Shown: positions 45,149 through 55,028 of the stretch, piece after piece
Layout of the letters: every line of letters starts with the position of its first letter
Position numbering within the stretch: the stretch's first letter is position 1
NCBI RefSeq assembly: GCF_900114415.1
Contig: NZ_FOSZ01000006.1
Location: 124,001 to 188,000 of the forward strand
DNA from: Shimia haliotis
GTDB lineage: Bacteria > Pseudomonadota > Alphaproteobacteria > Rhodobacterales > Rhodobacteraceae
Length of the DNA: 64,000 nt
Reading direction: 5' to 3'
Position numbers and translations under genes: made by a program
Notes under the pieces: generated by a model
The model's database searches: none
Told to the model about the DNA's origin: nothing
What the model saw: the letters and a program-made list of their open reading frames with translations, nothing else

Positions 45149-46040
45149 GCATATGATGAAATCGCATACCACTCCGGTTCTGGCCATAGATGGCGGCGGC
45201 ACGCGCTGCCGTATCGCCTTACGTGGCGTAGGAAATTTCACGCGCGTTGAGACTGGTTCCGCCAATGTATCCACCAATTTTGAGGCGGCGATTCGGGAAA
45301 TCCTTTCTGGTTTGACGCAACTCGCGAAGGAATCGGGCGTGGCGATGCAAAGGCTTTGTTCAATTCCCGCCTATGCGGGGTTGGCCGGTGTGACCGGCGC
45401 AGCCATTGCAGGCCGCGTCGCGGCCGCTTTGCCGCTGCAACACATCAGGGTTGAGGATGACCGGCCCTCCGCTCTGCGTGGGGCCGTCGGAGCAGGGGAT
45501 GGCTTTGTGGCGCATTGCGGCACTGGGTCATTTGTCGCTGCGCGGGTAGATGGAATTGTAAGGCTGGCAGGTGGCTGGGGATCCGTGTTGGGGGATCCGT
45601 CTTCGGCACAATGGGTCGGGCGGCAAGCTCTGGCGCGGACATTGGTCATTGCAGATGGATTGGCGGATGTCTCTGAATTGTCGGCGTCCATGATGGACAG
45701 GTTTGGCGGGACGGCAGGCATTGTGGCTTTTGCTGCGTCGGCGTCGCCCGCGGAATTTGGCGAGTTGGCTCCGGCGGTTTCAAAGGCGGCTGCAAATGGT
45801 GACACGCTGGCGTTGTCCGTCATGCAGGATGCTGCTTTCGAAATGGCTGAAACGCTGCGAAAAATGGGTTGGCGAGACGGTTTTCCGATCTGCCTGACAG
45901 GAGGCATCGGTCCAATTTATGCAGGGTATTTGCCTGCGGATATGCGGGCCTGCCTGACCCCCAAGCAGGGTGAGCCGATGGATGGGGCATTGTCGCTGGC
46001 CGAAGATTTCAGCAGGGAGGTTGCCGATGGAGGTCACTGA
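45147..46040 (+). CDS. BadF/BadG-type sugar kinase, probably MurNAc/GlcNAc kinase
   Basis: A protein of up to 297 residues of the BadF/BadG/BcrA/BcrD ATPase (ASKHA) family. The phosphate-1 motif AIDGGGTRCRIAL, the HCGTGSFVA phosphate-2 motif and the LTGGIG adenosine motif are visible. N-acetylglucosamine kinase and MurK of Clostridium belong here, and MurK phosphorylates both MurNAc and GlcNAc. With murQ divergent and nagA downstream, that dual role is likely. Start choice is uncertain: ATG at 45147, 45153 or 45156, none with a strong ribosome-binding site. It overlaps gntR by 14 bases. Confidence 0.82.
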   Translation: MHMMKSHTTPVLAIDGGGTRCRIALRGVGNFTRVETGSANVSTNFEAAIREILSGLTQLAKESGVAMQRLCSIPAYAGLAGVTGAAIAGRVAAALPLQHIRVEDDRPSALRGAVGAGDGFVAHCGTGSFVAARVDGIVRLAGGWGSVLGDPSSAQWVGRQALARTLVIADGLADVSELSASMMDRFGGTAGIVAFAASASPAEFGELAPAVSKAAANGDTLALSVMQDAAFEMAETLRKMGWRDGFPICLTGGIGPIYAGYLPADMRACLTPKQGEPMDGALSLAEDFSREVADGGH

Positions 46041-46782
46041 CTTTCTTCAGCCAAAAGAATGGCTTGGGCGCACGTCCGGCCCGCGTTACGTGCAGCTCCG
46101 TCACCGTTTGGAGGAGGGGATTTCCTCTGGTGTTCTGCCGCCAAACAGCTCCCTTCCACCAGAGCGGGAAATTGCGGAAATCACGGAGTTGTCCCGTGTG
46201 ACTGTGCGCAAGGCCATTCAGGAATTGGTCAAACAAGGCGCGATTGAACAGCGTCAGGGGTCGGGCTCGTTTGTGCGTGCGCCGGTAGAGAAGGTGGAGC
46301 AATCGCTTTCTCATCTTACGTCCTTCACCGAGGACATGAAGCGCCGCGGCAAGGATACCACATCCAAGTGGTTGGAGAGAGGCGTCTTTATGCCCTCACC
46401 GGACGAAGTCGTTGCCCTTGGGCTTGCGGCGGGAGACTCGGTTTCGCGGATTTATCGACTGCGCGAAGCGGGAGGGCAGCCGATGGCGCTTGAGCGCGCG
46501 TCGTTGCCGCTGGATATCCTGCCGAACCCGACCGAAGTCACCACCTCTCTTTATGCTGTACTGGAGCGCAACGGCATGCGTCCGGTACGGGCTGTGCAAA
46601 AAATCTCTGCCATCAATCTTGAACCTTTGGAGGCGGAATTGCTTGGGGTTGCGGAGGGCACCGCCGGTCTGTCGATCCAGCGCACCTCTTATCTTGAAAG
46701 CGGCCGCGTGGCCGAATTGACCCGATCTTTGTATCGCGGGGACGCCTACGATTTCGTGGCGGAACTGCGCCTCTCCTCCTGA
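46027..46782 (+). CDS. GntR family regulator with UTRA domain (HutC/NagR type)
   Basis: A 251-residue GntR/HutC regulator: winged helix-turn-helix in residues about 15-85 (LRHRLEEGISSGVLPPNSSLP, ELSRVTVRKAIQELVKQGAIE, QGSGSFVRAP) and a C-terminal UTRA effector domain. Members of this group near nag genes sense GlcN6P or GlcNAc6P. The ATG at 46027 has GGGAGG upstream and lies within the end of the kinase gene. It is the likely regulator of both divergent amino-sugar operons. Confidence 0.9.
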   Translation: MEVTDFLQPKEWLGRTSGPRYVQLRHRLEEGISSGVLPPNSSLPPEREIAEITELSRVTVRKAIQELVKQGAIEQRQGSGSFVRAPVEKVEQSLSHLTSFTEDMKRRGKDTTSKWLERGVFMPSPDEVVALGLAAGDSVSRIYRLREAGGQPMALERASLPLDILPNPTEVTTSLYAVLERNGMRPVRAVQKISAINLEPLEAELLGVAEGTAGLSIQRTSYLESGRVAELTRSLYRGDAYDFVAELRLSS

Positions 46783-46808
46783 CCCTTTTTCTGCGAAAGG
46801 CTGCCAAA

Positions 46809-47840
46809 ATGTCTGCTGATACCGCGACCCGCATGAAGCGTGAAATTCTGGAAATTCCGGAGGCTGTAGAGCGTCTGTTAAACGTCGGTAAAACGTCGGT
46901 GCAAACCACGGCCGCAGAAATTCGTGAAAGGGATCCGCTGTTTTTGTTGTCGGTGGCGCGCGGGTCATCCGATCACGCGGCCAGCTTCATGAAGTACGCG
47001 AGCGAGTTGTTGCTTGGATTGCCGATGGCCTCCGTCGGGCCGTCGATCAAGTCCATCTATGGCGTGGACGTGGCAGGCGAGGGGGCTCTGTGCATATCGG
47101 TGTCGCAGTCCGGCCAAAGCCCTGACATTGTGCGTCTGACCGAAGCTTTTGGCAAAACCGGTGCCTATACGGTGGCTGTGACCAATGATGTGACCTCTCC
47201 GTTGGCAGTCGCAACAAATGCGACTCTCGACATTCATGCGGGACCGGAGCTCTCGGTTGCTGCGACCAAGACATTTGTGACGTCCATGGTGGCGGGCCTT
47301 TGGTTGCTGGCGGAGATGAAAGGCGATGCGGATTTGCTTGGGGCGATCCATGCATTGCCGGAGCATTTGGCGAAAGCGACTCAATGCGACTGGTCTTCGG
47401 TGGTGGATGCGGTGGACGGCCGGTCCCTGTTTGCGCTGGGGCGAGGGCCGAGTTGGGCTGTGTCAAATGAGGCCGCTCTGAAGTTCAAGGAAACCTGCCA
47501 GATCCATGCCGAGAGCTATTCGACAGCCGAAGTGTTGCACGGGCCGGTTTCGATTGTGGAAAGCGGATTTCCGGTGATTGCCTTCGCTGCGGGCGACGCC
47601 GCAGAAGACAGTGTTGCCGAGGTCGCGGATGCCTTGGTTGCCAAAGGCGCCAATGTGTTTGCCACCACCAACAAGGTCAAGCAGGCGGCCACGCTGCCGC
47701 ATGTGCGCACGGATCATTGGATCACCGATCCGATTGCCGTCATCGTATCGTTTTACGGCATGGTGGAGCAGGTCGCAGCAGCTCGTGGCATCAACCCGGA
47801 TGCACCGCGCCACCTTAAGAAAGTGACGGAAACCGTATGA
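46809..47840 (+). CDS. SIS-domain glucosamine-6-phosphate deaminase (NagB-II type)
   Basis: A 343-residue protein with two SIS domains, like the isomerase half of GlmS without its glutaminase domain. Sugar-phosphate loops are seen as SVARGSSDHAA and SVSQSGQSPDI in the first domain and LGRGPSWAVSNEAALKFKE in the second, with the C-terminal HLKKVTETV matching GlmS tails. It probably deaminates and isomerises GlcN6P to fructose 6-phosphate. It overlaps nagA by 4 bases, consistent with a coupled NagA-NagB route. Confidence 0.88.
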   Translation: MSADTATRMKREILEIPEAVERLLNVGKTSVQTTAAEIRERDPLFLLSVARGSSDHAASFMKYASELLLGLPMASVGPSIKSIYGVDVAGEGALCISVSQSGQSPDIVRLTEAFGKTGAYTVAVTNDVTSPLAVATNATLDIHAGPELSVAATKTFVTSMVAGLWLLAEMKGDADLLGAIHALPEHLAKATQCDWSSVVDAVDGRSLFALGRGPSWAVSNEAALKFKETCQIHAESYSTAEVLHGPVSIVESGFPVIAFAAGDAAEDSVAEVADALVAKGANVFATTNKVKQAATLPHVRTDHWITDPIAVIVSFYGMVEQVAAARGINPDAPRHLKKVTETV

Positions 47841-48976
47841 CATCTGGCATGACGACATTCCGCGGCGGTCCGATCTTTGACGGGGAAGCCTTGCATCAAG
47901 GTTGGGCCGCGCAATTTGATGCCGGCCGGCTTGTGGCTATGGGGCCAGAGGCAAGCGTCACTGGCGGTCATGTCGTGGATCTGGCGGGGGATATTCTGTC
48001 GCCGGGGTATGTGGATGTGCAGGTCAACGGCGGCGACGGGCTTATGTTGAATGATGCGCCCACAGTGGCAACGTTGGCGCGCATGGCCAAAGCACACCGC
48101 AGTCTTGGCTGCCAAACGATCCTGCCGACCCTTATTACCGACACTCCGGAAAAAACGCGCGCCACAATTGCGGCGGCCGTTTCGGCGATCGAACAGGGCG
48201 TTGCAGGCATCGGAGGGCTTCACCTTGAGGGGCCACATTTGTCAGTTGCCCGCAAGGGCGCGCATGATGCGGCCTTGATCCGCAAGATGGAAGACGCCGA
48301 CCTTGCCGAGTTGCTGAGCGCGGCGGACAAGCTGCCGGCGCTGATGGTGACTGTGGCGCCGGAGACGGTGTCTGTTGCTCAGGTTCAGGCTTTGCATGAA
48401 GCGGGCATTGTGGTGTCCCTTGGGCACACGGATGCGCCGTTTGACACCTGCATGGATTATTTTGCCGCCGGTGCCACCTGTGCCACCCACCTTTTTAACG
48501 CCATGAGCCAGATGGGCAATCGCGAGCCCGGACTGGTGGGCGCGGTTCTTGCGTCGGGATCGGTGTCGGCCGGCCTGATTGCGGATGGGGTGCATGTGCA
48601 CCCGCAATCGGTGCGCGCGGCATGGGATGCCAAACGCGGCCCGGGGCGGATTTTTCTTGTGAGTGATGCGATGGCCGTTGCCGGCACCGATTTGACGGGC
48701 TTTGAGCTTGAGGGGCGGCACATCGCACGGCGCGACGGGCAATTGACGCTTGAGGACGGCACGCTCGCGGGCGCGGATCTGGATCTGACAACTGCGATTC
48801 GGGTCATGGTGCGCGATGTCGGCGTGTCCCTTGAGGCCGCATTGCATGCCGCAACAGCTGGCCCAGCATGCGTTGTCGGGCTTGATTCTGTCGGGCGACT
48901 CAGAGAGGGCGTGCTTATCTCAGATGTGATCAGACTGGGGGCGGATCTGGAAACAGTTCGCAGCGCCACAGCTTAA
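47837..48976 (+). CDS. nagA: N-acetylglucosamine-6-phosphate deacetylase
   Basis: A 379-residue amidohydrolase that deacetylates GlcNAc6P to GlcN6P. Metal and substrate residues are in GLHLEGPHLS, VSLGHTDAPF, THLFNAMSQM and the catalytic Asp of LVSDAMAVAG. The length is normal. It ends the plus-strand amino-sugar operon; the start overlaps the deaminase stop (ATGA). Confidence 0.94.
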   Translation: MTSGMTTFRGGPIFDGEALHQGWAAQFDAGRLVAMGPEASVTGGHVVDLAGDILSPGYVDVQVNGGDGLMLNDAPTVATLARMAKAHRSLGCQTILPTLITDTPEKTRATIAAAVSAIEQGVAGIGGLHLEGPHLSVARKGAHDAALIRKMEDADLAELLSAADKLPALMVTVAPETVSVAQVQALHEAGIVVSLGHTDAPFDTCMDYFAAGATCATHLFNAMSQMGNREPGLVGAVLASGSVSAGLIADGVHVHPQSVRAAWDAKRGPGRIFLVSDAMAVAGTDLTGFELEGRHIARRDGQLTLEDGTLAGADLDLTTAIRVMVRDVGVSLEAALHAATAGPACVVGLDSVGRLREGVLISDVIRLGADLETVRSATA

Positions 48977-48991
48977 GACGTATTTTCTCAT

Positions 48992-49007
48992 CGGCAAAAT
49001 TTTGCCG
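48992..49007. other. perfect 16-bp palindrome downstream of nagA
   Basis: CGGCAAAATTTTGCCG is fully symmetric and sits 16 bases after the nagA stop. As RNA it would have a tight loop, and no T-run follows, so it is a weak terminator at best; it could equally be a protein-binding site. Confidence 0.5.
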
Positions 49008-49087
49008 GAAAAGTACGGTAAGTTGTTGATAAATAGTTAATTTTTGAGGATTTTGGAGGTTGGTCGCTCTATTTTCGAGGGCGGCGC

Positions 49088-49101
49088 TTGATGCAGGTCA
49101 A
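49088..49101. promoter_or_regulatory. Fnr/Nnr-type box upstream of nosC
   Basis: TTGATGCAGGTCAA differs from the Fnr/Nnr consensus TTGAT-N4-ATCAA at one base. Its centre is 63 bases before the nosC start, leaving room for a class II promoter with the box at about -41. Control of nos genes by Fnr/Nnr-type regulators is established in Paracoccus and relatives. Confidence 0.7.
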
Positions 49102-49157
49102 TGTCGATCCAAGCTATGCCCAATAATTGAGCAGGATACCGTCGAAAGGACGATGTC

Positions 49158-49649
49158 TTGCACCGCGCCGCTAAGCGTCAATCAAACATTCTCGGATCCC
49201 TCGTGGGGTGTCTTGTCTTGCTGCTCTTTGTGGCAAAGCTGGTCATGCCTCAGATGGGTCACGCGGGTGTGGTGGGCGCAATGGCCGATGATTTGATCGT
49301 GATCTGTGGCACAGACGGCGCCAAGCTGGTGCGCATTTTGCCGAACGGCGACGCAGAAGAGGTTACCTCGGAGCGCGGTCCAAGCGAGCCGTGCCCGAAG
49401 TGTCTGACGTGCGACTGGTGTGTGAGTGTAACCGGCGGCGAAACTCTTGCTGCCGTGGACATGGCGTTCCCGAAACCTGAAATCGGCAATCAGCTCTGGC
49501 GCATCCTTGAAGATACGAGCCAAGCGCATTTGCAGCTGATTGTTCCACAAGTCCGTGGCCCCCCATCGCATAAGCCTTTCTCCATCTGGGCATCCCTGTC
49601 CCAGACGAAAACCGCTTTGGGCCACACCAAAATTGAGGCCCCGGCATGA
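49158..49649 (+). CDS. nosC: NosC, small protein with repeated CxxC motif upstream of nosR
   Basis: A 163-residue protein with one N-terminal hydrophobic segment (residues about 11-30, LGSLVGCLVLLLFVAKLVM) and a later Cys cluster CPKCLTCDWC, four Cys spaced by two residues. In Paracoccus denitrificans nosC, of unknown function with a CxxCxxC motif, precedes nosR in the same way. The Cys cluster may bind copper or another metal. It begins at TTG 49158 with AAAGGA seven bases upstream and overlaps nosR by 4 bases. Confidence 0.75.
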   Translation: MHRAAKRQSNILGSLVGCLVLLLFVAKLVMPQMGHAGVVGAMADDLIVICGTDGAKLVRILPNGDAEEVTSERGPSEPCPKCLTCDWCVSVTGGETLAAVDMAFPKPEIGNQLWRILEDTSQAHLQLIVPQVRGPPSHKPFSIWASLSQTKTALGHTKIEAPA

Positions 49650-51832
49650 GACAAAAAATCTCCATTTTTCAAGCGCTGAGTCGCATGATTGTCTCTTTGA
49701 TAGTTGCCATCGGCTTTTTGGCCGGATCCGGCGCCAAAGCAGACAGCCTTTCCAGCTTTTTGACCGACCTGACACCTTCGGATTTGTATCCCGAGGCCCA
49801 GTCGTTTGGCCCCGTACGGCAGGGCGTTCCGGTAGCGCCTGTTCTGAAGGACGGGGAAACGGTTGCCTGGGCGTTTCTCACATCTGATTTTGTTGGCACC
49901 ACAGGATATTCGGGCAAGCCGATCCATGTGGTGGCCGCGATTGACAACGACGCCGTGTTGAGCGGTGTGAAGCTGGTCAAACACTCAGAACCAATTGTCC
50001 TGATCGGCATTCCCAACGCGCGGATGGTTGAGTTGACCGAAGGCTATGCGGGGCTTGATCTGAAGGCCGAAGCCGCATCGGGCGGTGAGTCCCATGATCT
50101 CGACATTATTTCAGGCGCGACGGTCACGATCATGGTGATTGACGACAGCCTTGTGCGGGGTGGCATCAAAGTGGCGCGGGCTCTTGGGCTTGGCGGGTTG
50201 TCTCCGGTGCAGACCGGACCCAAACGCGATCTGGATATGGCCGTAGACACGGTTGAAGATTGGGAGACGCTGGCCGGTGACGGCTCGGTGCGCCGATTGA
50301 CGCTGGATGTGGGGCAGGTGAACACTGCCTTTGAACAAATGGACGACGAGCGCGCGGCCAAACGCCCCGAGAAGGGCGAGCCTGACGACACCTTTATCGA
50401 CATGCACATGGCTTTGGTGAGTGTGCCGTCGATCGGTCGTACGCTGCTGGGCGACCACGAATATGAGAACCTGGTTGAATGGCTTGACGAGGGCGAGCAC
50501 GCGATTTTGGTGCTGGGGCGCGGCAAATACTCTTTCAAAGGTTCAGGCTACGTACGTGGCGGGATTTTTGACCGTATCCAGCTTATTCAGGGCGACAACT
50601 CTGTGCGCTTCTTTGACAAGATGCACCGCCGCCTTGGCGCCTTGGCGACCGAGGATTCCCCGAGCTTCCGCGAGTTGGACATTTTCAAAATTCCGGCGGA
50701 CTCAGAGTTTGATCCGACCCTTGGATTCCGGCTGCAATTGCTGGTGCAGCGTTCGGTCGGAGCGTTGGATCGTGTCTTTCTGACATGGGATCTTGGCTAC
50801 AAGCTGCCGGAACGGTTCATGCTGCCGCTGCCAGTCGCCACAGTTGTGGATGATGCCTCTGACGAGGCGGCTGCCAAAGCGGCGCTGTGGCAACGTATCT
50901 GGAAGGATAAGGCGGTCGAGATCGCCGTTCTTTGTGCGATGCTACTGGTGCTGACCGCGACCTTCTTCTTTCAGTTTCAGGCCACATGGAAGCCGCGTCG
51001 GTTCTACTGGTTCCGCATCGGTTTTCTTACCATGACGCTATTCTTTATTGGCTGGTACGCCAACGCGCAGCTTTCGGTGGTGAACATCATGGCGCTGGCG
51101 GGCAGCCTGCGGGCGGGCTTCACTTGGGATGCCTTCCTGATGGATCCGCTTGTGTTCATCCAGTGGTTCGCCATCGCCGCAGCGCTGCTGTTCTGGGGTC
51201 GTGGGGCCTATTGTGGCTGGCTCTGCCCCTTTGGTGCGCTTCAGGAACTGACCAACCAGATCGCGCGCTACTTCAAAGTGCCGCAATGGACCCTGCCATG
51301 GGGCCTGCATGAGCGCCTCTGGCCGATCAAATATATGATCTTCCTCGGCCTGTTCGGCGTGTCGCTGGCCTCGATCCAGATGGCGGAGCAACTAGCCGAA
51401 GTTGAGCCGTTCAAAACCGCGATCATTCTCAAATTCGTACGGGACTGGCCTTTTGTGGTCTTCGCTCTGCTGCTCCTGCTTGCCGGTCTCTTTGTGGAGC
51501 GATTCTACTGTCGCTACCTCTGCCCTCTGGGCGGCGCACTGGCGATCCCGGCCCGCATGCGCATGTTCGACTGGCTGCGCCGCTACAAAGAATGCGGATC
51601 GCCGTGCCAGACCTGCGCCAACGAATGTCCCGTACAGGCGATCCACCCTACCGGTGAGATCAACCCAAACGAATGCGTGAACTGTCTTCACTGTCAGGTG
51701 CTCTACCAGAGTGAGGACAAATGCCCTGTTGTCATCCGCCAGCTCAAACGGCGGGCGTCAACCGGATCTTCGGAAATCAAAATCCCCAAGAAGGATGCGC
51801 CGAAGAACCACCCCAATGCAAAGACGACGTAA
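49646..51832 (+). CDS. nosR: NosR, membrane flavo-iron-sulfur protein for N2O respiration
   Basis: A 728-residue protein with a signal/anchor segment, a periplasmic FMN-binding domain with the flavinylation motif SGATVT (Thr161 probable site), about five membrane helices (residues about 410-620) with two CxxxCP motifs (CGWLCPFGAL, CRYLCPLGGAL), and a C-terminal ferredoxin-like part with CQTCANECP and CVNCLHCQ. NosR passes electrons from quinol towards NosZ and is needed for nos expression. The FMN is attached by an ApbE-type enzyme, here NosX. Its stop is 18 bases before nosZ. Confidence 0.95.
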   Translation: MRQKISIFQALSRMIVSLIVAIGFLAGSGAKADSLSSFLTDLTPSDLYPEAQSFGPVRQGVPVAPVLKDGETVAWAFLTSDFVGTTGYSGKPIHVVAAIDNDAVLSGVKLVKHSEPIVLIGIPNARMVELTEGYAGLDLKAEAASGGESHDLDIISGATVTIMVIDDSLVRGGIKVARALGLGGLSPVQTGPKRDLDMAVDTVEDWETLAGDGSVRRLTLDVGQVNTAFEQMDDERAAKRPEKGEPDDTFIDMHMALVSVPSIGRTLLGDHEYENLVEWLDEGEHAILVLGRGKYSFKGSGYVRGGIFDRIQLIQGDNSVRFFDKMHRRLGALATEDSPSFRELDIFKIPADSEFDPTLGFRLQLLVQRSVGALDRVFLTWDLGYKLPERFMLPLPVATVVDDASDEAAAKAALWQRIWKDKAVEIAVLCAMLLVLTATFFFQFQATWKPRRFYWFRIGFLTMTLFFIGWYANAQLSVVNIMALAGSLRAGFTWDAFLMDPLVFIQWFAIAAALLFWGRGAYCGWLCPFGALQELTNQIARYFKVPQWTLPWGLHERLWPIKYMIFLGLFGVSLASIQMAEQLAEVEPFKTAIILKFVRDWPFVVFALLLLLAGLFVERFYCRYLCPLGGALAIPARMRMFDWLRRYKECGSPCQTCANECPVQAIHPTGEINPNECVNCLHCQVLYQSEDKCPVVIRQLKRRASTGSSEIKIPKKDAPKNHPNAKTT

Positions 51833-51850
51833 TTCCAGATGGAGGAAAAC

Positions 51851-53764
51851 ATGTCTGAAGAAACCAAAAACAATCTGAATATCACCCGTCGGGGGATGCT
51901 GGGAGCGACCGCCACTGGCGCGGTTCTGGCAACCACTGGCGTAGGCGCCTCGTTGCTGGGCGCCAAGCCTGCAGCCGCTGCGACCGCCAGCTGGCACCTG
52001 CAGCCGGGTGATCTGGACGAATACTATGGCTTCTGGTCCTCGGGTCAGACCGGTGAATTGCGGATTTTGGGCGTTCCGTCCATGCGTGAATTTATGCGCG
52101 TTCCGGTTTTCAACCGTTGCTCGGCTACCGGCTGGGGCCAGACCAATGAATCACTGAAGATTTTGACCGAAGGTCTGACCGATAAAACCAAAGAGTTCCT
52201 CGCTGCCAATGGCAAGGAAACCTATGACAATGGCGACCTTCACCACCCGCATATGTCGTTCACCGACGGCACTTATGACGGTCGCTATATCTTTATGAAC
52301 GACAAGGCCAACACCCGTGTTGCCCGTGTGCGTTGTGACATCATGAAATGCGACAAGATCACCGAGATCCCGAACGCGCATGACATCCACGGTCTGCGTC
52401 CGCAGAAATATCCGCGCACCGGTTATGTCTTTGCCAACGGCGAGCACGAAGCACCACTGGTGAACGACGGTAAGATCCTTGACGATCCAAGCCAGTACAC
52501 CAACATCTACACCGCACTGGACGGTGATACGATGGAAGTGGCGTGGCAGGTGATGGTCACCGGCAACCTTGATAACACCGACTGTGACTATCAGGGCAAA
52601 TATGCCTTCTCGACCTCGTACAACTCGGAAATGGGTATGAACCTTGCCGAGATGACCGAGAACGAGCTGGACCACGTTGTGGTGTTCAACCTGAAAGAAA
52701 TCGAAGCGGGTATCGCCGCGGGTGACTATCAGGAACTGAACGGTGTGAAAGTGATCGATGGCCGTAAGGGCTCGAACAAGAAATACACCCGCTACATTCC
52801 GATCCCGAACTCGCCGCACGGCATCAATACCGCGCCGGATGGCAAGCACGTTTGTATCGCTGGTAAACTATCCCCGACTGTTTCGGTGATGGATGTGACC
52901 AAACTGGACGCGATTTTTGCTGACGAAGCAGAGCCGCGCTCCGCGATCGTTGCGGAACCGCAGCTGGGTCTTGGCCCACTTCACACTGCCTATGATGGCA
53001 AAGGCAACTGTTTCACCACCCTGTTCCTGGACAGCCAAGTTGTGAAATGGAACCTCGAAGCAGCCGTCAAACAGTACGCTGGCGAAGACGTGGATCCGAT
53101 CCTCGAAAAAGTCGACGTGCACTACCAGCCGGGCCACAACTCGACTTCGATGGGTGAAACCAAAGAAGCCGACGGCAAATGGCTGATCTCGATGAACAAG
53201 TTCTCTAAGGACCGCTTCCTGAACGTGGGTCCGCTGAAGCCTGAGAACGAACAGTTGATCGATATCTCTGGTGGCGGCATGGATCTGGTCCACGACGGCC
53301 CGACCTTTGCTGAGCCGCACGACAGCATCATCGTTCGCCGTGACATTGTGAACCCGGTGAACGCCTATGACCGCAACGACCCGATGTGGGCAGACACCCG
53401 CAAGCAGGCCGAGGCAGACGGCGTTGATCTGGATGACTACCAAGAGGAAATCATCCGCGACGGCAACAAGGTCCGCGTTTACATGTCCAGCCAGGCACCG
53501 ACCTTCTCGATGGAGAAGTTCACTGTCAAACAGGGCGACGAGGTGACGATTATCGTGACCAACCTTGATGACATTGACGATCTGACCCACGGTCTGTGTA
53601 TGGCCAACTTTGGCGTTGCGATGGAAATCGGGCCGCAGGCGACTGCGTCTGTGACCTTTATTGCGGAACGTCCGGGCGTTCACTGGTACTATTGCCAGTG
53701 GTTCTGCCACGCGCTGCACATGGAAATGCGCGGCCGTATGTTCGTTGAACCACGGGACGCGTAA
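51851..53764 (+). CDS. nosZ: nitrous oxide reductase NosZ, clade I
   Basis: A 637-residue periplasmic copper enzyme that reduces N2O to N2. A Tat signal ([14 protein letters not shown]) marks clade I. CuZ His residues are in [33 protein letters not shown] and AEPHDS. The C-terminal cupredoxin holds the CuA site [12 protein letters not shown] (Cys615, Cys619, His623, Met626) and a His in DLTHGL. The ATG at 51851 follows GGAGG at 51841-51845; the ATG 12 bases earlier overlaps that site and is rejected. Confidence 0.98.
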   Translation: MSEETKNNLNITRRGMLGATATGAVLATTGVGASLLGAKPAAAATASWHLQPGDLDEYYGFWSSGQTGELRILGVPSMREFMRVPVFNRCSATGWGQTNESLKILTEGLTDKTKEFLAANGKETYDNGDLHHPHMSFTDGTYDGRYIFMNDKANTRVARVRCDIMKCDKITEIPNAHDIHGLRPQKYPRTGYVFANGEHEAPLVNDGKILDDPSQYTNIYTALDGDTMEVAWQVMVTGNLDNTDCDYQGKYAFSTSYNSEMGMNLAEMTENELDHVVVFNLKEIEAGIAAGDYQELNGVKVIDGRKGSNKKYTRYIPIPNSPHGINTAPDGKHVCIAGKLSPTVSVMDVTKLDAIFADEAEPRSAIVAEPQLGLGPLHTAYDGKGNCFTTLFLDSQVVKWNLEAAVKQYAGEDVDPILEKVDVHYQPGHNSTSMGETKEADGKWLISMNKFSKDRFLNVGPLKPENEQLIDISGGGMDLVHDGPTFAEPHDSIIVRRDIVNPVNAYDRNDPMWADTRKQAEADGVDLDDYQEEIIRDGNKVRVYMSSQAPTFSMEKFTVKQGDEVTIIVTNLDDIDDLTHGLCMANFGVAMEIGPQATASVTFIAERPGVHWYYCQWFCHALHMEMRGRMFVEPRDA

Positions 53765-53765
53765 A

Positions 53766-55028
53766 ATGAAACAATGGCCCCTTTCTCTGGCGCTGTGCCT
53801 TGCTTCGACCTGCCTCTGGGCGGCGGAGTGGGACGTCCCGCTCAGGGATGGGGCCATTGCTGAAACACTGGCTCAGGCGGCGGATGGTGACACCCTCCGC
53901 CTGAGTGCCGGCACTTACAACGAAGCGGTGGTTCTGGATCGCCCGATGACGCTGGACGGACAAGGACATGCGACGCTTGATGCAGGTGGCATCGGCAGCG
54001 TGATCACCGTGACCGGCGATGATGTGACCGTGCGCGGTGTGACCGTGATCGGCTCGGGCGACAGTCACGACACCATCGACAGCGGCATTCAGCTCAAGAA
54101 ATCCGCCTATGCTCCCCAGATTTTGAACAATGTCTCGCTGGGCAACCTTTATGGCATCGACATTCATGGCGCGAAGGACGCGCTGGTCCAAGGCAACCAG
54201 ATCGAAGGTCGTCTGGATAAACGCGTGAATGATCGTGGCAACGGCGTCTATGTCTGGAATGCCCCGGGCGCGGTGGTGGATGGCAACGACGTGCAATACG
54301 GCCGCGATGGCATCTTTGTGAATTCCAGCAAGAAGAACATCTTCAGCAACAACACCTTCCGCGATCTGCGCTTTGCGGTGCATTACATGTATGCAGACCG
54401 CTCCGAAGTGCGGGGCAATATCTCGATCAATAACGACCTCGGCTATGCGGTGATGTTCACCTCCAATGTCAAGGTGATGGACAACGTGTCGATCAACGAC
54501 CGCGAACATGGCGTGATGCTGAACTACGCTAACCGTTCTGTGATCACTGGCAACTACGTGCGGGGTGCCAAGGAAAAATGCACCTTCCTTTATAACGCCA
54601 ACAAGAACACCTTTGCCGACAACTGGTTCGAAGGCTGCGGGATCGGCATCCATTTCTCTGCAGGCAGCCAGGACAACAAGATTTATGGCAATGCTTTTGT
54701 CGGCAACCGCACACAGGTCAAACTGGTTAGCACCAAGTGGCATGAGTGGTCCGAAGACGGGCGCGGCAACTATTGGAGCGACAACGCGGCCTATGATGTG
54801 AATGGCGACGGTTTGGGAGATGCGCCGTATCGCCCCAACGACAGCATGGATCATATTCTGTGGCAGCAACCCTCTGCCAAACTTCTGCTTGGATCCCCAG
54901 CCGTGCAACTTGTGCGCTGGTCACAATCGGCGTTTCCGGCGCTGCTGCCAGGTGGTGTGATTGACAGTTTCCCTCTTATGAAGCCGGTAAAACCGGCCGC
55001 CGCTGGAAAGGTAGCGCATGATGGATGA
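53766..55028 (+). CDS. nosD: NosD, periplasmic copper-site maturation protein
   Basis: A 420-residue right-handed beta-helix protein with an N-terminal signal peptide (LALCLASTCLWAAEW). Short parallel-helix repeats of the CASH type fill residues about 60-340. NosD works with the ABC proteins NosF and NosY to mature the CuZ centre of NosZ, probably by moving a sulfur species. It starts one base after the nosZ stop and overlaps nosF by 11 bases. Confidence 0.95.
   Translation: MKQWPLSLALCLASTCLWAAEWDVPLRDGAIAETLAQAADGDTLRLSAGTYNEAVVLDRPMTLDGQGHATLDAGGIGSVITVTGDDVTVRGVTVIGSGDSHDTIDSGIQLKKSAYAPQILNNVSLGNLYGIDIHGAKDALVQGNQIEGRLDKRVNDRGNGVYVWNAPGAVVDGNDVQYGRDGIFVNSSKKNIFSNNTFRDLRFAVHYMYADRSEVRGNISINNDLGYAVMFTSNVKVMDNVSINDREHGVMLNYANRSVITGNYVRGAKEKCTFLYNANKNTFADNWFEGCGIGIHFSAGSQDNKIYGNAFVGNRTQVKLVSTKWHEWSEDGRGNYWSDNAAYDVNGDGLGDAPYRPNDSMDHILWQQPSAKLLLGSPAVQLVRWSQSAFPALLPGGVIDSFPLMKPVKPAAAGKVAHDG

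Noticed and set aside
49060-49296. A small gene in the frame of ATG 49153 ahead of nosR
   Set aside because: It overlaps nosC in another frame and shows no recognisable sequence; the TTG 49158 frame gives the membrane segment and Cys ladder expected of NosC.
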